Shown here piece after piece: positions 1 through 8,285 of a stretch of DNA of 64,000 nucleotides. Numbering within the stretch: the first letter of the stretch is position 1; each line of letters begins with the position of its first letter. Under the pieces are notes generated by a model. It made no database searches, was not told the origin of the DNA, and saw nothing but the letters and a program-made list of their open reading frames with translations. The stretch spans positions 1 through 64,000 of the forward strand of contig CAJMHR010000006.1 in assembly GCA_905213265.1 (NCBI GenBank). The letters run 5' to 3'. The translations under genes and the position numbers were made by a program. The DNA comes from an uncultured Collinsella sp. (lineage in GTDB: Bacteria > Actinomycetota > Coriobacteriia > Coriobacteriales > Coriobacteriaceae).

Positions 1-185
1 ACCGCAGGAAGCTTGGATACGCCTAGGCGCGGTCCAAGAAATCGTCCGCACCCCCTTTCGCCCGAAAGTCCACGCTCGTTTGGCGAGTGTCCAAATTTCC
101 ACGCTCGTGCGGCGGTCACGCGGGGCCTATGCCCAATCCGGCTGCATCGTCGTCAGTTCGCCGCAGAGTCGCGGCCCCATATGGG

Positions 186-191
186 TATACT
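186..191 (+). promoter_or_regulatory. Possible -10 element for the M16C peptidase gene
   Basis: TATACT lies 52 bases before the ATG at 244. No convincing -35 hexamer is seen at the usual distance, so this is tentative. Nothing else is recognised in the first 243 bases; an open frame continues upstream of 244 but has no start signal. Confidence 0.3.
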
Positions 192-243
192 CTCGAGGAT
201 TCGACTCGATTCGCCCCCGCCGGGGCGTCAAAGGAGACTGCAT

Positions 244-3200
244 ATGCCCACCACCACAACCGACCCGCGCGCCGCTGCCGCCGCGCTGCTAGTGCCCGGT
301 ACTACCTGCCACGGCTTTGCCGTCGAGCGCCGCGAGACCGTGCCCGAGCTCGACTCGGACGCCTACGTGCTGCGCCACACCGCATCGGGCGCTCGCCTGC
401 TGTACCTGGCATGCGACGACGAAAACAAGGCCTTCGCCATTGGCTTTAAGACGCCGCCGGCCGATTCCACCGGCGTGTTCCATATTCTTGAGCACTCGGT
501 GCTGTGCGGATCGGCCAAGTTTCCCGTCAAGGAGCCATTTGTCGACCTGATCAAGAGCTCCATGCAGACGTTCCTCAACGCCATGACCTACCCCGACAAG
601 ACCATCTACCCCGTTGCCACCACCAACGAGCAGGATCTGTACAACCTGATGGACGTGTATCTGGACGCGGTGTTCAACCCGGCCATCTACACCAAGTCCA
701 CCATTTTTGAGCAGGAGGGCTGGCACTACGAGCTGGACCTGCCGGAGGGCGCCGAGGGCGAGGGCGGCGGCGCGAGCCTGCGCGAGGGCACGCTGCGCTA
801 TAACGGCGTGGTGTTCAACGAGATGAAAGGCGCGCTTTCCGACCCCATGAGCGTGCTGGACGACGCCGTCAACGCCGCGCTCTATCCCGACACCGCCTAT
901 GCGCACGAGAGCGGCGGCGACCCGCGCGCGATTCCCGCGCTCACCTACGAGCAGTTCCTGGACACGCACGCGCGCCACTACAATCCTTCCAACTCCTATA
1001 TCACGCTCTACGGCGACCTAGACGTGGACTGCGCGCTGGCCTTTTTGGACGAGCGGTATCTGTCGCAGCCGAGTGCCGCGAGCCGCCGCATGGACGCTGC
1101 CGTCGCCGCCGGCGAGGACCCGTCCACGCTGGCGCCCAATCCGCTGGGCGTGCAGGCACCCGTGACCTGCGAGTACAAGCGCGTCGAGATGGCCACTACG
1201 CCCGAGAACGCCCTGGTGGGCCTGGGCCTTGTGCTGGGCAGCGCACTCGACCGCAAGCGCACAATCGCGGCGGATATCCTGTTCGAGGCGCTGCTGGGCT
1301 CCAACGAAGCGCCGGTCAAGAAGGCTATTCTTGCCGCCGGCTTGGGCGGCAACGTGGTGAGCTACACCGCGGCCGAGAGCCTGCAGCCCTACGAGCTCAT
1401 CATGCTGCAAAACGCGCAGCCCGGCGTGGCGCGTGAACTGCGCCGCGTGTTCCAGGACGCCTGCCGCGACCTGTGCGAGCACGGCGTTCCGCGTGAGCGC
1501 CTGGAAGCCATCATCAGCAGCAACGAATACGACCTGCGCCAGCGCGACTACGGTATCGCCGACGGCGTGGCCATTGCGTGCGATGCGCTGAGCACCTGGC
1601 TCTACGATGACGACGCTGCGACGCTGGCACTCAAGTATGGCCCGGTGTACGAGGAGCTGCGCGGCGAGCTGGACGGCAGCTACTTTGAGGACCTGCTGCG
1701 CGAGCTGGTGCTACAGAACGATCACATGGCACTGGTCGAGCTGGCGCCGGTGGACGCCGCCGAGGGTTCGGAGGGTGCCGAGGCCGCCGAGCTGGCAGCC
1801 AAGCGCGATGCCATGACCGATGCCGAGCTGGCCGACGTGGTCGAGCGCACGGCCGCGCTGCGTGCCGCGCAGAAGGCCGAGGACACGCCCGAGGCCAAGG
1901 CCACGCTGCCGCGCCTGCGCGTGTCCGACATTGGCGAGGCGCGCCCCGAGCCGCCACTGGTCGTGGACACCACTGCGCCCATCCCCTGTCTGCGCCACGG
2001 CATCCCCACCAACCGCCTGGCCTACGCCATGCAGTATTTCGACCTGAGCCGCGTCGCGTTTGAGGACCTGCCCTATGTGACGCTGCTCTGCCGCCTGCTC
2101 AAACAGCTACCCACGAGAGAGCACTCGGCCGAGGAGCTCGACAACTTGCTCGCCGGCAAGCTGGGCTTTTTGAGCTTTACGACCGAGGTCATGACCCAAC
2201 CCGACGTGGACGGCGTGCGCCCCTACCTGCTGGTGAGTGCCGGCGCCCTGTCCGAGAAAATCGATGCGCTGGCAAGCCTGCCGCGCGAGGTGTGGTCGAG
2301 CACGCTTTTGGCAGACGCCGACGCCGACCGAGTGCGCGACGTGCTCACGCAGATTCGCATTGGGCTTGAGCAGGGCTTTATCAACAACGGCCACTCGGCG
2401 GCGCTCGGTCGCGCGATGAGCTACAGCTCGCCTTCGGCCGTGGTGCGTGAGCAGCTCTCGGGCGTAGACTTCTACCTGTTCCTGCGCGATTTGCTCGACC
2501 ACTTTGACGAGCGCCTGGACGGCCTGCGCGCCAAGCTTACCGAGCTGGCGGGCCGCATCTTTGTGGCCGACGGCTGCATCGCGAGCTTTACCGGCAGCGA
2601 CGAGGACTTTGACGCGTACTGGGATGCCGCGGGCAACCTGGGGCTGGGTGCGGGCGATGGTGCCGGCCGCGGTGCGCTCGCGGTGCCGACGCCGTGCGAC
2701 CGCCACGAGGCTTTCGTGATCCCCAGCGACATCTGCTTTGCCGCGCGTGCGTGCGATCCGCGTCGCCTGGGTATCGACGTGACGGGCACCTGGGCCGTGG
2801 CTGCCAACGCGCTCTCCTACGACTATCTGTGGAACGAGATCCGCGTTAAGGGCGGTGCGTACGGCTGCGGATTCCGCGCGGCAGGCGAGCGTCAGGCGGC
2901 GTTCTACACCTACCGCGACCCGGCGATCGATCCTTCGATTGAGCACGTGAAGCGCGCGGGTGCATGGCTCGGCAGCTTTGAACCCGACGAGGCCACCTTT
3001 GAGGGCTTTATCGTGAGCTGCGTGAGCGGCATGGACGCGCCAGTGAAGCCGTACGCGCTCACCAAGCGCCGCAACACGACCTACCTGGCCGGGCTCGATT
3101 CGCATGCGCGCGAGGAGCGTCGCGCCCAGATGCTCGCCGCCACGCCCGGTGAGCTGCGCTCGCTCGGCGCCGACGTGACGCGCATCGCAGCCGAGTCGCC

Positions 3201-3276
3201 CACCTGCGTCTTTGGCGGCCGAGACGTCATCGCCAAGAGCAACGCCGGCTTCAACGTAGTCGACCTGCTGGGCTAA
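244..3276 (+). CDS. M16C zinc metalloprotease (presequence protease/insulinase family)
   Basis: This 1010-residue protein belongs to the M16C family, which degrades peptides in a two-half clamshell chamber. The inverted zinc motif HILEH is at residues 80-84, and the NEMKGAL segment typical of the family follows about 110 residues later. The C-terminal half carries the expected RxxxGGAYG-type stretch (RVKGGAYGCGF). The length fits the family (about 970-1010). The frame is open upstream to base 13, but AAAGGAG sits just before the ATG at 244, which fixes the start. No signal peptide is seen, so it is probably cytoplasmic. It stands alone, followed by hairpins. The family call is secure; the substrate is unknown. 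Confidence 0.93.
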   Translation: MPTTTTDPRAAAAALLVPGTTCHGFAVERRETVPELDSDAYVLRHTASGARLLYLACDDENKAFAIGFKTPPADSTGVFHILEHSVLCGSAKFPVKEPFVDLIKSSMQTFLNAMTYPDKTIYPVATTNEQDLYNLMDVYLDAVFNPAIYTKSTIFEQEGWHYELDLPEGAEGEGGGASLREGTLRYNGVVFNEMKGALSDPMSVLDDAVNAALYPDTAYAHESGGDPRAIPALTYEQFLDTHARHYNPSNSYITLYGDLDVDCALAFLDERYLSQPSAASRRMDAAVAAGEDPSTLAPNPLGVQAPVTCEYKRVEMATTPENALVGLGLVLGSALDRKRTIAADILFEALLGSNEAPVKKAILAAGLGGNVVSYTAAESLQPYELIMLQNAQPGVARELRRVFQDACRDLCEHGVPRERLEAIISSNEYDLRQRDYGIADGVAIACDALSTWLYDDDAATLALKYGPVYEELRGELDGSYFEDLLRELVLQNDHMALVELAPVDAAEGSEGAEAAELAAKRDAMTDAELADVVERTAALRAAQKAEDTPEAKATLPRLRVSDIGEARPEPPLVVDTTAPIPCLRHGIPTNRLAYAMQYFDLSRVAFEDLPYVTLLCRLLKQLPTREHSAEELDNLLAGKLGFLSFTTEVMTQPDVDGVRPYLLVSAGALSEKIDALASLPREVWSSTLLADADADRVRDVLTQIRIGLEQGFINNGHSAALGRAMSYSSPSAVVREQLSGVDFYLFLRDLLDHFDERLDGLRAKLTELAGRIFVADGCIASFTGSDEDFDAYWDAAGNLGLGAGDGAGRGALAVPTPCDRHEAFVIPSDICFAARACDPRRLGIDVTGTWAVAANALSYDYLWNEIRVKGGAYGCGFRAAGERQAAFYTYRDPAIDPSIEHVKRAGAWLGSFEPDEATFEGFIVSCVSGMDAPVKPYALTKRRNTTYLAGLDSHAREERRAQMLAATPGELRSLGADVTRIAAESPTCVFGGRDVIAKSNAGFNVVDLLG

Positions 3277-3285
3277 GGCACCAAG

Positions 3286-3322
3286 GTAGATTTTTGGGAC
3301 ATGCCCGAAAATCTACTTTTTT
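3286..3322 (+). terminator. Hairpin with T-run after the M16C gene
   Basis: GTAGATTTT pairs with AAAATCTAC around a short GGGACATGCCC centre and is followed by six T residues, so it probably terminates the protease transcript. A related sequence with weaker pairing recurs in the opposite orientation at 5953-5986. Confidence 0.6.
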
Positions 3323-3353
3323 CTGCGGCTTGGGCGGAGTGGCGCAGCCCACC

Positions 3354-3430
3354 GCGGCGGTTCGTCTCAATCTGTAACAACTAGGTCCAATTTTGCCGAG
3401 TTACTGTTACAGATCGAGACGAACTGCCGC
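3354..3430. repeat. Long imperfect inverted repeat
   Basis: Arms of 26 bases (3354-3379 and 3405-3430) pair at 24 positions around a 25-base centre. The outer arm reads GCGGCGGTTCGTCTC and its partner GAGACGAACTGCCGC. It lies in the 312-base gap between the protease and hicA, where no gene is visible. Confidence 0.7.
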
Positions 3431-3536
3431 AGACGCCCACTCCACTGCACAGACCACCACAAAGGTGCCTGTCCCCATTCTCAGTGGTGATTCGAACACT
3501 TGTTCTATACGCACACATGTTCTATAGTAGAGGTGC

Positions 3537-3574
3537 TTGCAACGAACTGAAATTGCAACTAGAATATAGTTGCA
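3537..3574 (+). promoter_or_regulatory. hicAB promoter with overlapping palindromic operator
   Basis: TTGCAA (3537-3542) and TAGAAT (3560-3565) are 17 bases apart and make a plausible -35/-10 pair. The palindrome TGCAACTA-5-TAGTTGCA (3554-3574) covers the -10. HicB antitoxins commonly repress their own promoter, so this is the likely autoregulatory site; binding is inferred. GTTCTAT also occurs twice just upstream (about 3504-3526). Confidence 0.65.
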
Positions 3575-3588
3575 GAATGTGAGGCGGG

Positions 3589-3852
3589 ATGACGCGGACC
3601 GATAAACTCATCGCCCAACTGTTTAGCTGCCCTTCGACGTATCGGTATGCGGATTTTATAAAAGTCATGGCTTCGTATGGCTTTGAAATGGACAGCAAAG
3701 GCAAGACATCCGGATCGCGTGTTCGCTTCTACAGGCCATCAGATGGCAGGATGTTCGTAATGCACGCACCTCATCCATCTGACGAATTGACAGCGGGAAC
3801 CATTCGAAACATCGTTCGCTTTCTGCAAGATGTCGGAGGTAGTCATGAGTAA
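3589..3852 (+). CDS. hicA: HicA-family toxin
   Basis: This 87-residue protein has the size and small dsRBD-like fold signature of HicA mRNA-interferase toxins, with the segments KTSGSRVRFYRP and MHAPHPSDEL followed by a helix that ends NIVRFLQD. Canonical HicA carries a catalytic His in a G-S-H motif; here the position reads G-S-R, as in a recognisable HicA subgroup, so activity should not be assumed. It precedes hicB, overlaps it by 8 bases and shares its promoter. The pair is very likely a type II toxin-antitoxin module in which the upstream gene is the toxin. Confidence 0.82.
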   Translation: MTRTDKLIAQLFSCPSTYRYADFIKVMASYGFEMDSKGKTSGSRVRFYRPSDGRMFVMHAPHPSDELTAGTIRNIVRFLQDVGGSHE

Positions 3853-4174
3853 CGTTTTGGCATACAAGGGTTATTTCGCCCCGGTCGAGTTCGATGCCGA
3901 ACAGCATGTGCTAACAGGTATGGTCGCCGGCATTAGGGACGCAATCGTATTTGAAGGTTCCACGGCCAAAGAAGTGGAGCAATGTTTCCACGACGCCGTC
4001 GACGATTACCTTGAATTTTGCGCCGAAAAGGGCAAGGAACCCGAGCGGGCTTTTAAGGGCTCGTTCAACGTAAGAACGGGTTCCGAGCTTCACAAACAGG
4101 CGGCACTGGCAGCGGCAAAGAAGGGTGAGTCGCTCAATAAGTTTGTGACTGAAGCAATCGCTGCGGCGCTGTGA
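3845..4174 (+). CDS. hicB: HicB-family antitoxin
   Basis: This 109-residue protein has the HicB layout. An N-terminal degraded RNase H-like domain (YKGYFAPVEFDAEQHVLTG, then the IVFEGST and DAVDDYLEFC segments) is followed by a C-terminal ribbon-helix-helix-like tail (SFNVRTGSELHKQAALAAA ... LNKFVTEAI) that would bind DNA. The start at 3845 is preferred over the in-frame ATG at 3830 because GGAGG at 3834-3838 sits 6 bases before it. It should neutralise HicA and repress the promoter upstream of hicA. Confidence 0.85.
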   Translation: MSNVLAYKGYFAPVEFDAEQHVLTGMVAGIRDAIVFEGSTAKEVEQCFHDAVDDYLEFCAEKGKEPERAFKGSFNVRTGSELHKQAALAAAKKGESLNKFVTEAIAAAL

Positions 4175-4186
4175 AGCCAACGTCGA

Positions 4187-4231
4187 GTCGAGACCGCCAC
4201 AAAGGGCACCTTTGTGGCGGTCTCGACGTTT
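4187..4231 (+). terminator. Strong hairpin after hicB
   Basis: A 19-bp perfect stem (4187-4205 with 4209-4227, arm start GTCGAGACCGCC) encloses a 3-base loop and is followed by GTTTG. It is a probable terminator of hicAB, though the T-run is short. Confidence 0.6.
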
Positions 4232-4232
4232 G

Positions 4233-4280
4233 CCCAGATAAAGCCTGCCAAAATAAACCTGTCCCTTTTTGGTAGGTTTG
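4233..4280. repeat. Intergenic repeat, CCAAAA/CTGTCCC family, copy 1
   Basis: The element runs CCCAGATAAA, then CCTGCCAAAATAAACC, then TGTCCCTTTTTGGTAGG. Its ends CCTGCCAAAA and TTTTTGGTAGG form an imperfect palindrome. The same sequence, in either orientation, recurs at 12180-12223, 14316-14360 and 21822-21860. Here it ends 15 bases before the start of the cyclo-ligase gene. Confidence 0.85.
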
Positions 4281-4295
4281 GGAGAGAGGGCCGGG

Positions 4296-4892
4296 ATGGA
4301 CAAGGCTGAGTTGCGACGGGCGGTGATTGCTCGGCGCGATGCTCTTGATTTGGACTTACAGGCGGCGAAGTCTGCTGATATCTGTGCGCGGCTGGTTGAG
4401 CTGCTGGGCCGCTCGGATGCCGCGGCGCCGCGCACCGTTGCCGTCTACGCCGCGATGGGTTCCGAGGCAGACCCTGCCGCGTTTGCCGCTGCGGCCGCCG
4501 TGCGCGGCCGGCGCGTAGCCTATCCGTGCATGCTCTCGGCAATTGATGCCGCAGCTTGTGGCCAGCGCATATGCATGCGGGCAGTTGCTGTCGACGATGC
4601 GTCCGCGACTCCGTTTATCGCCCACCCCACGCGGGCCTTCACGGCCATGGACATCGACAGCGATCGCTTCCCTATCGTGCCTGCCGATGTTCTCGACATG
4701 ATTATCGTGCCGCTCGTGGCCTTCGACCAAACCGGCGCGCGCCTGGGCTACGGCGGCGGTTGCTACGACCGCTACCTACCCACGCTTTCGGCCACATGTC
4801 AGATTATCGGCATCGCCTTTGACGAACAGCGCGTCGGCCACGTTCCCACCGACGCCCACGACCTGCCGCTGCCCCACATCGTCAGCGCCTAA
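4296..4892 (+). CDS. 5-formyltetrahydrofolate cyclo-ligase
   Basis: This 198-residue enzyme converts 5-formyl-THF to 5,10-methenyl-THF with ATP, salvaging folate in the cytoplasm. It has the N-terminal basic helix KAELRRAVIARRDAL, the Y-A-A-M-G-S-E segment and the family signature GYGGGCYDRYL near residue 150. The ATG at 4296 follows GGAGAGAGG and is preferred to a TTG at 4269 that lies inside the repeat. It converges with metA on the other strand, with 34 bases between the stop codons. Confidence 0.93.
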   Translation: MDKAELRRAVIARRDALDLDLQAAKSADICARLVELLGRSDAAAPRTVAVYAAMGSEADPAAFAAAAAVRGRRVAYPCMLSAIDAAACGQRICMRAVAVDDASATPFIAHPTRAFTAMDIDSDRFPIVPADVLDMIIVPLVAFDQTGARLGYGGGCYDRYLPTLSATCQIIGIAFDEQRVGHVPTDAHDLPLPHIVSA

Positions 4893-4926
4893 CCGCCGTC
4901 ACATCAGCCACGGCCACAGTCGCAGC

Positions 4927-5853
4927 CTAGTGCTCCTCGCCGGCGCGGGCCAGGTCGTAGGGCGTGGTCTGGTAAACGTAGTAGTTGAGCCAGTTGGTGT
5001 AGAGCAACTGAGCCTGGCTGCGCCAGACGTTGCGCGGCTCGGCCGTGGGGTCGTCATTCGGGAAGTAATGCGCCGGAACCCGGGGGTTGAGCCCGCGCTT
5101 CACGTCGCGCTCGTACTCCAGGCGCAACGTGTCGGTATCGTACTCGGGATGGCCAAAGACAAAGAAGCGACGGCTGTCGGTCGACTTGACGATGTACAGG
5201 CCCACCTCGTCAGACACGGCCACGACCTCAAGCTGCGGCTCGGCCTCTACGTCCTCGCGGCGCACATCGGTGTTGCGCGAATGCACGGCATAGAAACGGT
5301 CGTCAAAGCCGCGGACCAGCGGGCTTTGCGGCTTCACCAGATAATGCTCGAACACGCCGCTCGCCTTTGCCGGCAGGTCGTACTTCTGGATACCGTAATG
5401 ATGGTAGAGCCCCGCCTGCGCGCCCCAACAAATGTGCAGCGTAGAGTGCACGTGCGTGGTGGACCAATCCATGATCTGGCAGAGCTCGGGCCAGTAGTCG
5501 ACCTCTTCGAACGGCATCTGCTCCACCGGCGCGCCCGTGATGATCAGGCCGTCGTAGTGGATGTCGCGGATGTCGTCGAACGTGCGGTAGAACGTCTCCA
5601 GGTGGCCGGCGCTCACGTGCGTGGCCTCGTGCGTTTTGGTACGCAGCAGATCCACCTCCACCTGCAGCGGCGTGTTGGAGAGCTTGCGCATGATCTGCGT
5701 CTCGGTGGCGATCTTGGTGGGCATGAGGTTGAGGATGAGCACGCGCAGCGGACGAATGTCCTGGTGCAGCGCGCGGTACTCGGTCATGACAAAGATGTTC
5801 TCGCTCTCGAGCTGCGCGGCGGCAGGGAGGGCGTCGGGAATGCGAATGGGCAT
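4927..5853 (-). CDS. metA: Homoserine O-acetyltransferase (MetA/HTS family)
   Basis: This 308-residue enzyme acylates homoserine at the start of methionine synthesis. The catalytic Cys is C142 in HICWGAQAG, and the catalytic Glu/His region reads VFGHPEYD. Residue 111 is Glu in TGAPVE. In this family Glu111 goes with acetyl-CoA and Gly111 (as in E. coli) with succinyl-CoA, so acetyl-homoserine is the expected product. Length and start (after AAGGAGC) are normal. It converges with the cyclo-ligase gene and is divergent from the dehydrogenase at 6064. I saw no riboswitch in the roughly 110 bases upstream. Confidence 0.93.
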   Translation of the reverse strand: MPIRIPDALPAAAQLESENIFVMTEYRALHQDIRPLRVLILNLMPTKIATETQIMRKLSNTPLQVEVDLLRTKTHEATHVSAGHLETFYRTFDDIRDIHYDGLIITGAPVEQMPFEEVDYWPELCQIMDWSTTHVHSTLHICWGAQAGLYHHYGIQKYDLPAKASGVFEHYLVKPQSPLVRGFDDRFYAVHSRNTDVRREDVEAEPQLEVVAVSDEVGLYIVKSTDSRRFFVFGHPEYDTDTLRLEYERDVKRGLNPRVPAHYFPNDDPTAEPRNVWRSQAQLLYTNWLNYYVYQTTPYDLARAGEEH

Positions 5854-5952
5854 GGATGCTCCTTACGAGTCAGTTGCAGCTATGGTACAACGACCGGCCC
5901 CATCCGCGCGAGCACATCGCCCAGCGATGCCGTCAGCGGCCCAAATCACTCC

Positions 5953-5986
5953 AAAAGTAGAGATTAAGGCATGTCCAAAAATCTAC
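5953..5986. repeat. GTAGATTTTT-type hairpin, second copy
   Basis: AAAAGTAGAGATTAAGGCAT followed by GTCCAAAAATCTAC is the inverted counterpart of the hairpin at 3286-3322, with several substitutions that weaken the stem. It sits between the divergent metA and dehydrogenase genes. Confidence 0.5.
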
Positions 5987-6063
5987 GGCGCTTTAGCCTA
6001 GCAAAGTGGCAGCAGGACGCTACAATGGTTCGACGCGAAAAACTCGGCCGAAAGGATACGTAT

Positions 6064-7041
6064 ATGTACCAGACGCGTAAGATCGGTGTGGTCGGCCAGG
6101 GCCACGTAGGAGCACATGTCGCCAACAGCCTGCTCATGCAGGGCATTGCCGATGAGCTGTACCTGTGCGATATCAACGAGGCCAAGGTGACGTCCGAGGT
6201 CCAGGACCTGCGCGACTCCCTTTCGTTTGTCCCGTACAACACCAAGATCGTCAACTGCTACGACCACTACGAGGAGCTTGCCTGCTGCGACGTCATCGTC
6301 AACGCCGCCGGCAAGGTCGCGCTGGCCGCCGGCAACCGCGACGGCGAGCTGTTCTTTACCACCGACGCCGCCCGCACCTTTGCCAAGCGCATCGTCGACG
6401 CCGGCTTTGACGGCATCTTCGTGAGCATCTCCAACCCCTGCGACGTCGTGTGCACCGAGCTGTGGCATCTGACCGGCTACGATCCCAAGAAGATTATCGG
6501 CTCGGGCTGCGGCCTGGACTCCGCCCGTCTGCGCACCGAGATCTCCAAGAAGGTCGGCGTGAGCCCCAAGTCCATCGACGCCTACATGATCGGCGAGCAT
6601 GGCTTTAGCCAGCTGGCAGCCTTTAAGGCCGCAACCATCGCCGGCAAGAGCCTCAACGAGCTCCAGGCCGAGAACCCCGACAAGTACGCCTTCGACCACA
6701 TGGAGGTCGAGGAGCTTGCACGCAAGGGCGGCTACGTAACCTACCAGGGCAAGCAGTGCACCGAGTACGCCGTCGCCAACTCCGCCGCGCGCGTCTGCGC
6801 CGCCGTGCTGCACAACGAGCACGCCGTGCTTTCGGCCTCCACGCTCATGACCGGCCAGTATGGCGAGGAGGGTATCTTTACCTCCCTGCCGTGCGTGATC
6901 GGTGCCGAGGGCGTCGAGGAGGTCTACACGCTCGACCTTTCCGAGCACGAACTCGAGGGCTTCCACAAGAGCTGCCAGCACATTCGCGACAACATCGCCC
7001 AGCTCGACTGGTGGGATGCCGAGGCCTACGACGCCAAGTAG
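6064..7041 (+). CDS. L-lactate / L-2-hydroxyacid dehydrogenase (LDH/MDH superfamily)
   Basis: This 325-residue NAD-dependent dehydrogenase has the Rossmann motif GQGHVGAHV at residues 9-17, the SISNPCDVV turn, the GSGCGLDSARLR motif and the catalytic His in GEHG. The substrate loop reads AGKVALAAGNRDGEL, which differs from the usual lactate dehydrogenase AGANQKPGETR loop, so an L-2-hydroxyisocaproate or other 2-hydroxyacid substrate is possible. GAAAGGA precedes the ATG at 6064; upstream in-frame starts lack such a site. It probably reoxidises NADH in fermentation. A strong terminator follows. Confidence 0.85.
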   Translation: MYQTRKIGVVGQGHVGAHVANSLLMQGIADELYLCDINEAKVTSEVQDLRDSLSFVPYNTKIVNCYDHYEELACCDVIVNAAGKVALAAGNRDGELFFTTDAARTFAKRIVDAGFDGIFVSISNPCDVVCTELWHLTGYDPKKIIGSGCGLDSARLRTEISKKVGVSPKSIDAYMIGEHGFSQLAAFKAATIAGKSLNELQAENPDKYAFDHMEVEELARKGGYVTYQGKQCTEYAVANSAARVCAAVLHNEHAVLSASTLMTGQYGEEGIFTSLPCVIGAEGVEEVYTLDLSEHELEGFHKSCQHIRDNIAQLDWWDAEAYDAK

Positions 7042-7084
7042 GCCGCTGGCTGCCGCAACCTTGAGAATCTATGCGCGATACTAA

Positions 7085-7124
7085 GCGGGCCGCGCCGGAA
7101 ACCCACCGGCGCGGCCCGCTTTTT
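7085..7124 (+). terminator. Rho-independent terminator of the dehydrogenase gene
   Basis: A perfect 14-bp stem, GCGGGCCGCGCCGG with CCGGCGCGGCCCGC, encloses a 7-base loop and is followed by five T residues. Confidence 0.92.
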
Positions 7125-7172
7125 ACGCACGCTGTTCGCTTGCGAATCGAAGGTGAATGCTTTTCCCGTTAC

Positions 7173-8141
7173 CTAGTACTGCTCGATGCCCATGTAGCGA
7201 CGAATCTCAGGGCTGTGGTCGAACACCTTTCCGCGGGCGGCGCGCAGCTCGCAGCTCATGTTGTAGAAGAAGATCGGCTCCAGGTACGAACGCGCGCTGG
7301 CGGGCACCTCGCCCACGCCGTACTCGAGTGCATCGAGCACCATAACCGTATCGGTGTGCGTGTTGAGGAACGCAAGAGCGCGCTCCTCCATGGGGCGGCA
7401 CTCCCCTGCGCCAAGCTGCACAAAGTAAAACACGCCGGGCTCGGTGGCCTCGAAGGGACCGTGGAAGTACTCGCCGGAGTGGATGTAGCAGCAGTGCTGC
7501 CACTGCATCTCCATGAGCGAGCAGATGGCCATGGCGTAGGTCTGGCTAAAGTTGGGTCCGGAGCCCAGGATATAGAAGAACTTGTGCTGCTGACAGAGCT
7601 CGGCAAAGCGGGCGCCCAGCTCGGCGTTGACCTTCTCGCGGGCGGCGGGCAGCAGCGCATCCATCTGCTTTAGGCCCTCGTACATGTCGGCGAGTGCCTC
7701 GTAGCCTTCCTGCTGGTCGAGCAGCTCGGCGGCGATCAGAGCGCCGATGCCCTGAGGCACCTCGGCCTGCGGCACGCCCTCGCCCCAGGGGTAGACCCAG
7801 GTGGTCCACTTGCCGTTGTCGATCTTGGAGCCCTCGCAGTCGGTGAGGGCAACGACCTCGGCACCGGCCGCCAGCGCCATCTCGCAGCCGTCGACGACCT
7901 CTTGCGTGTTGCCGCTGTGGCTGCAGGCAATAACGAGCGACTTCTCGCCAAGGCTCTTGGGGGCCATCAGGCAAAACTCGCGTGCCGTGTAGACCGTCGA
8001 GGTAAACGTGGTGGCCTCGCGCTTGAGCAGCTCGTTGGCCGGCATCAGGTCGATCATCGAACCGCCACAAGCAATCCAAAAGACGTTCTCAATCTTGCCC
8101 TTGCGCTCGATGATTTCCTGAACCAGATCATGTGCGTTCAT
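7173..8141 (-). CDS. SIS-domain protein, sugar-phosphate deglycase-like (paralogue 1)
   Basis: This 322-residue protein has two SIS domains in tandem: IACGGSMIDLMPANELL then ACSHSGNTQEVV in the first half, and YILGSGPNFSQTYAMA in the second. The motif HSGEYFHGPFE near residue 230 and the C-terminus RRYMGIEQY match fructoselysine/glucoselysine-6-phosphate deglycases (FrlB/GfrF-like) rather than glucosamine synthase, because no glutaminase domain is present. It would cleave a phosphorylated Amadori-type compound into sugar phosphate and amine. It is the last gene of a run from recQ and gntR1, with two putative operators in front. The substrate is inferred, not shown. Confidence 0.78.
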   Translation of the reverse strand: MNAHDLVQEIIERKGKIENVFWIACGGSMIDLMPANELLKREATTFTSTVYTAREFCLMAPKSLGEKSLVIACSHSGNTQEVVDGCEMALAAGAEVVALTDCEGSKIDNGKWTTWVYPWGEGVPQAEVPQGIGALIAAELLDQQEGYEALADMYEGLKQMDALLPAAREKVNAELGARFAELCQQHKFFYILGSGPNFSQTYAMAICSLMEMQWQHCCYIHSGEYFHGPFEATEPGVFYFVQLGAGECRPMEERALAFLNTHTDTVMVLDALEYGVGEVPASARSYLEPIFFYNMSCELRAARGKVFDHSPEIRRYMGIEQY

Positions 8142-8198
8142 CCTGATGTTCCTCCTTGTGGGGCGGCTTTGAGCGACGGCGGATCGTACCTGCTGTCG

Positions 8199-8276
8199 TT
8201 CTATGTTGTCCTATTTATAGCACGCACAATGACGCTCGTGAAGCCATTTCGCCAAACTTGTTCTATGTTGTTCTAT
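8199..8276 (-). promoter_or_regulatory. Paired operator-like repeats before SIS paralogue 1
   Basis: TTCTATGTTGTCCTAT (8199-8214) and TTCTATGTTGTTCTAT (8261-8276) are near-identical direct repeats in the 144-base gap between gntR1 and the SIS gene. On the minus strand TATAAA overlaps the first copy and may be a -10. They are the natural candidates for binding by the neighbouring GntR/UTRA regulator. Confidence 0.55.
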
Positions 8277-8285
8277 CTGTGGATG

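Noticed and set aside
13..243. N-terminal extension of the M16C protease to base 13
   Set aside because: The extension is low complexity with no family similarity, and a strong ribosome binding site marks the start at 244.
5854..5950. SAM riboswitch before metA
   Set aside because: The leader is short and shows none of the stems expected of SAM riboswitches.
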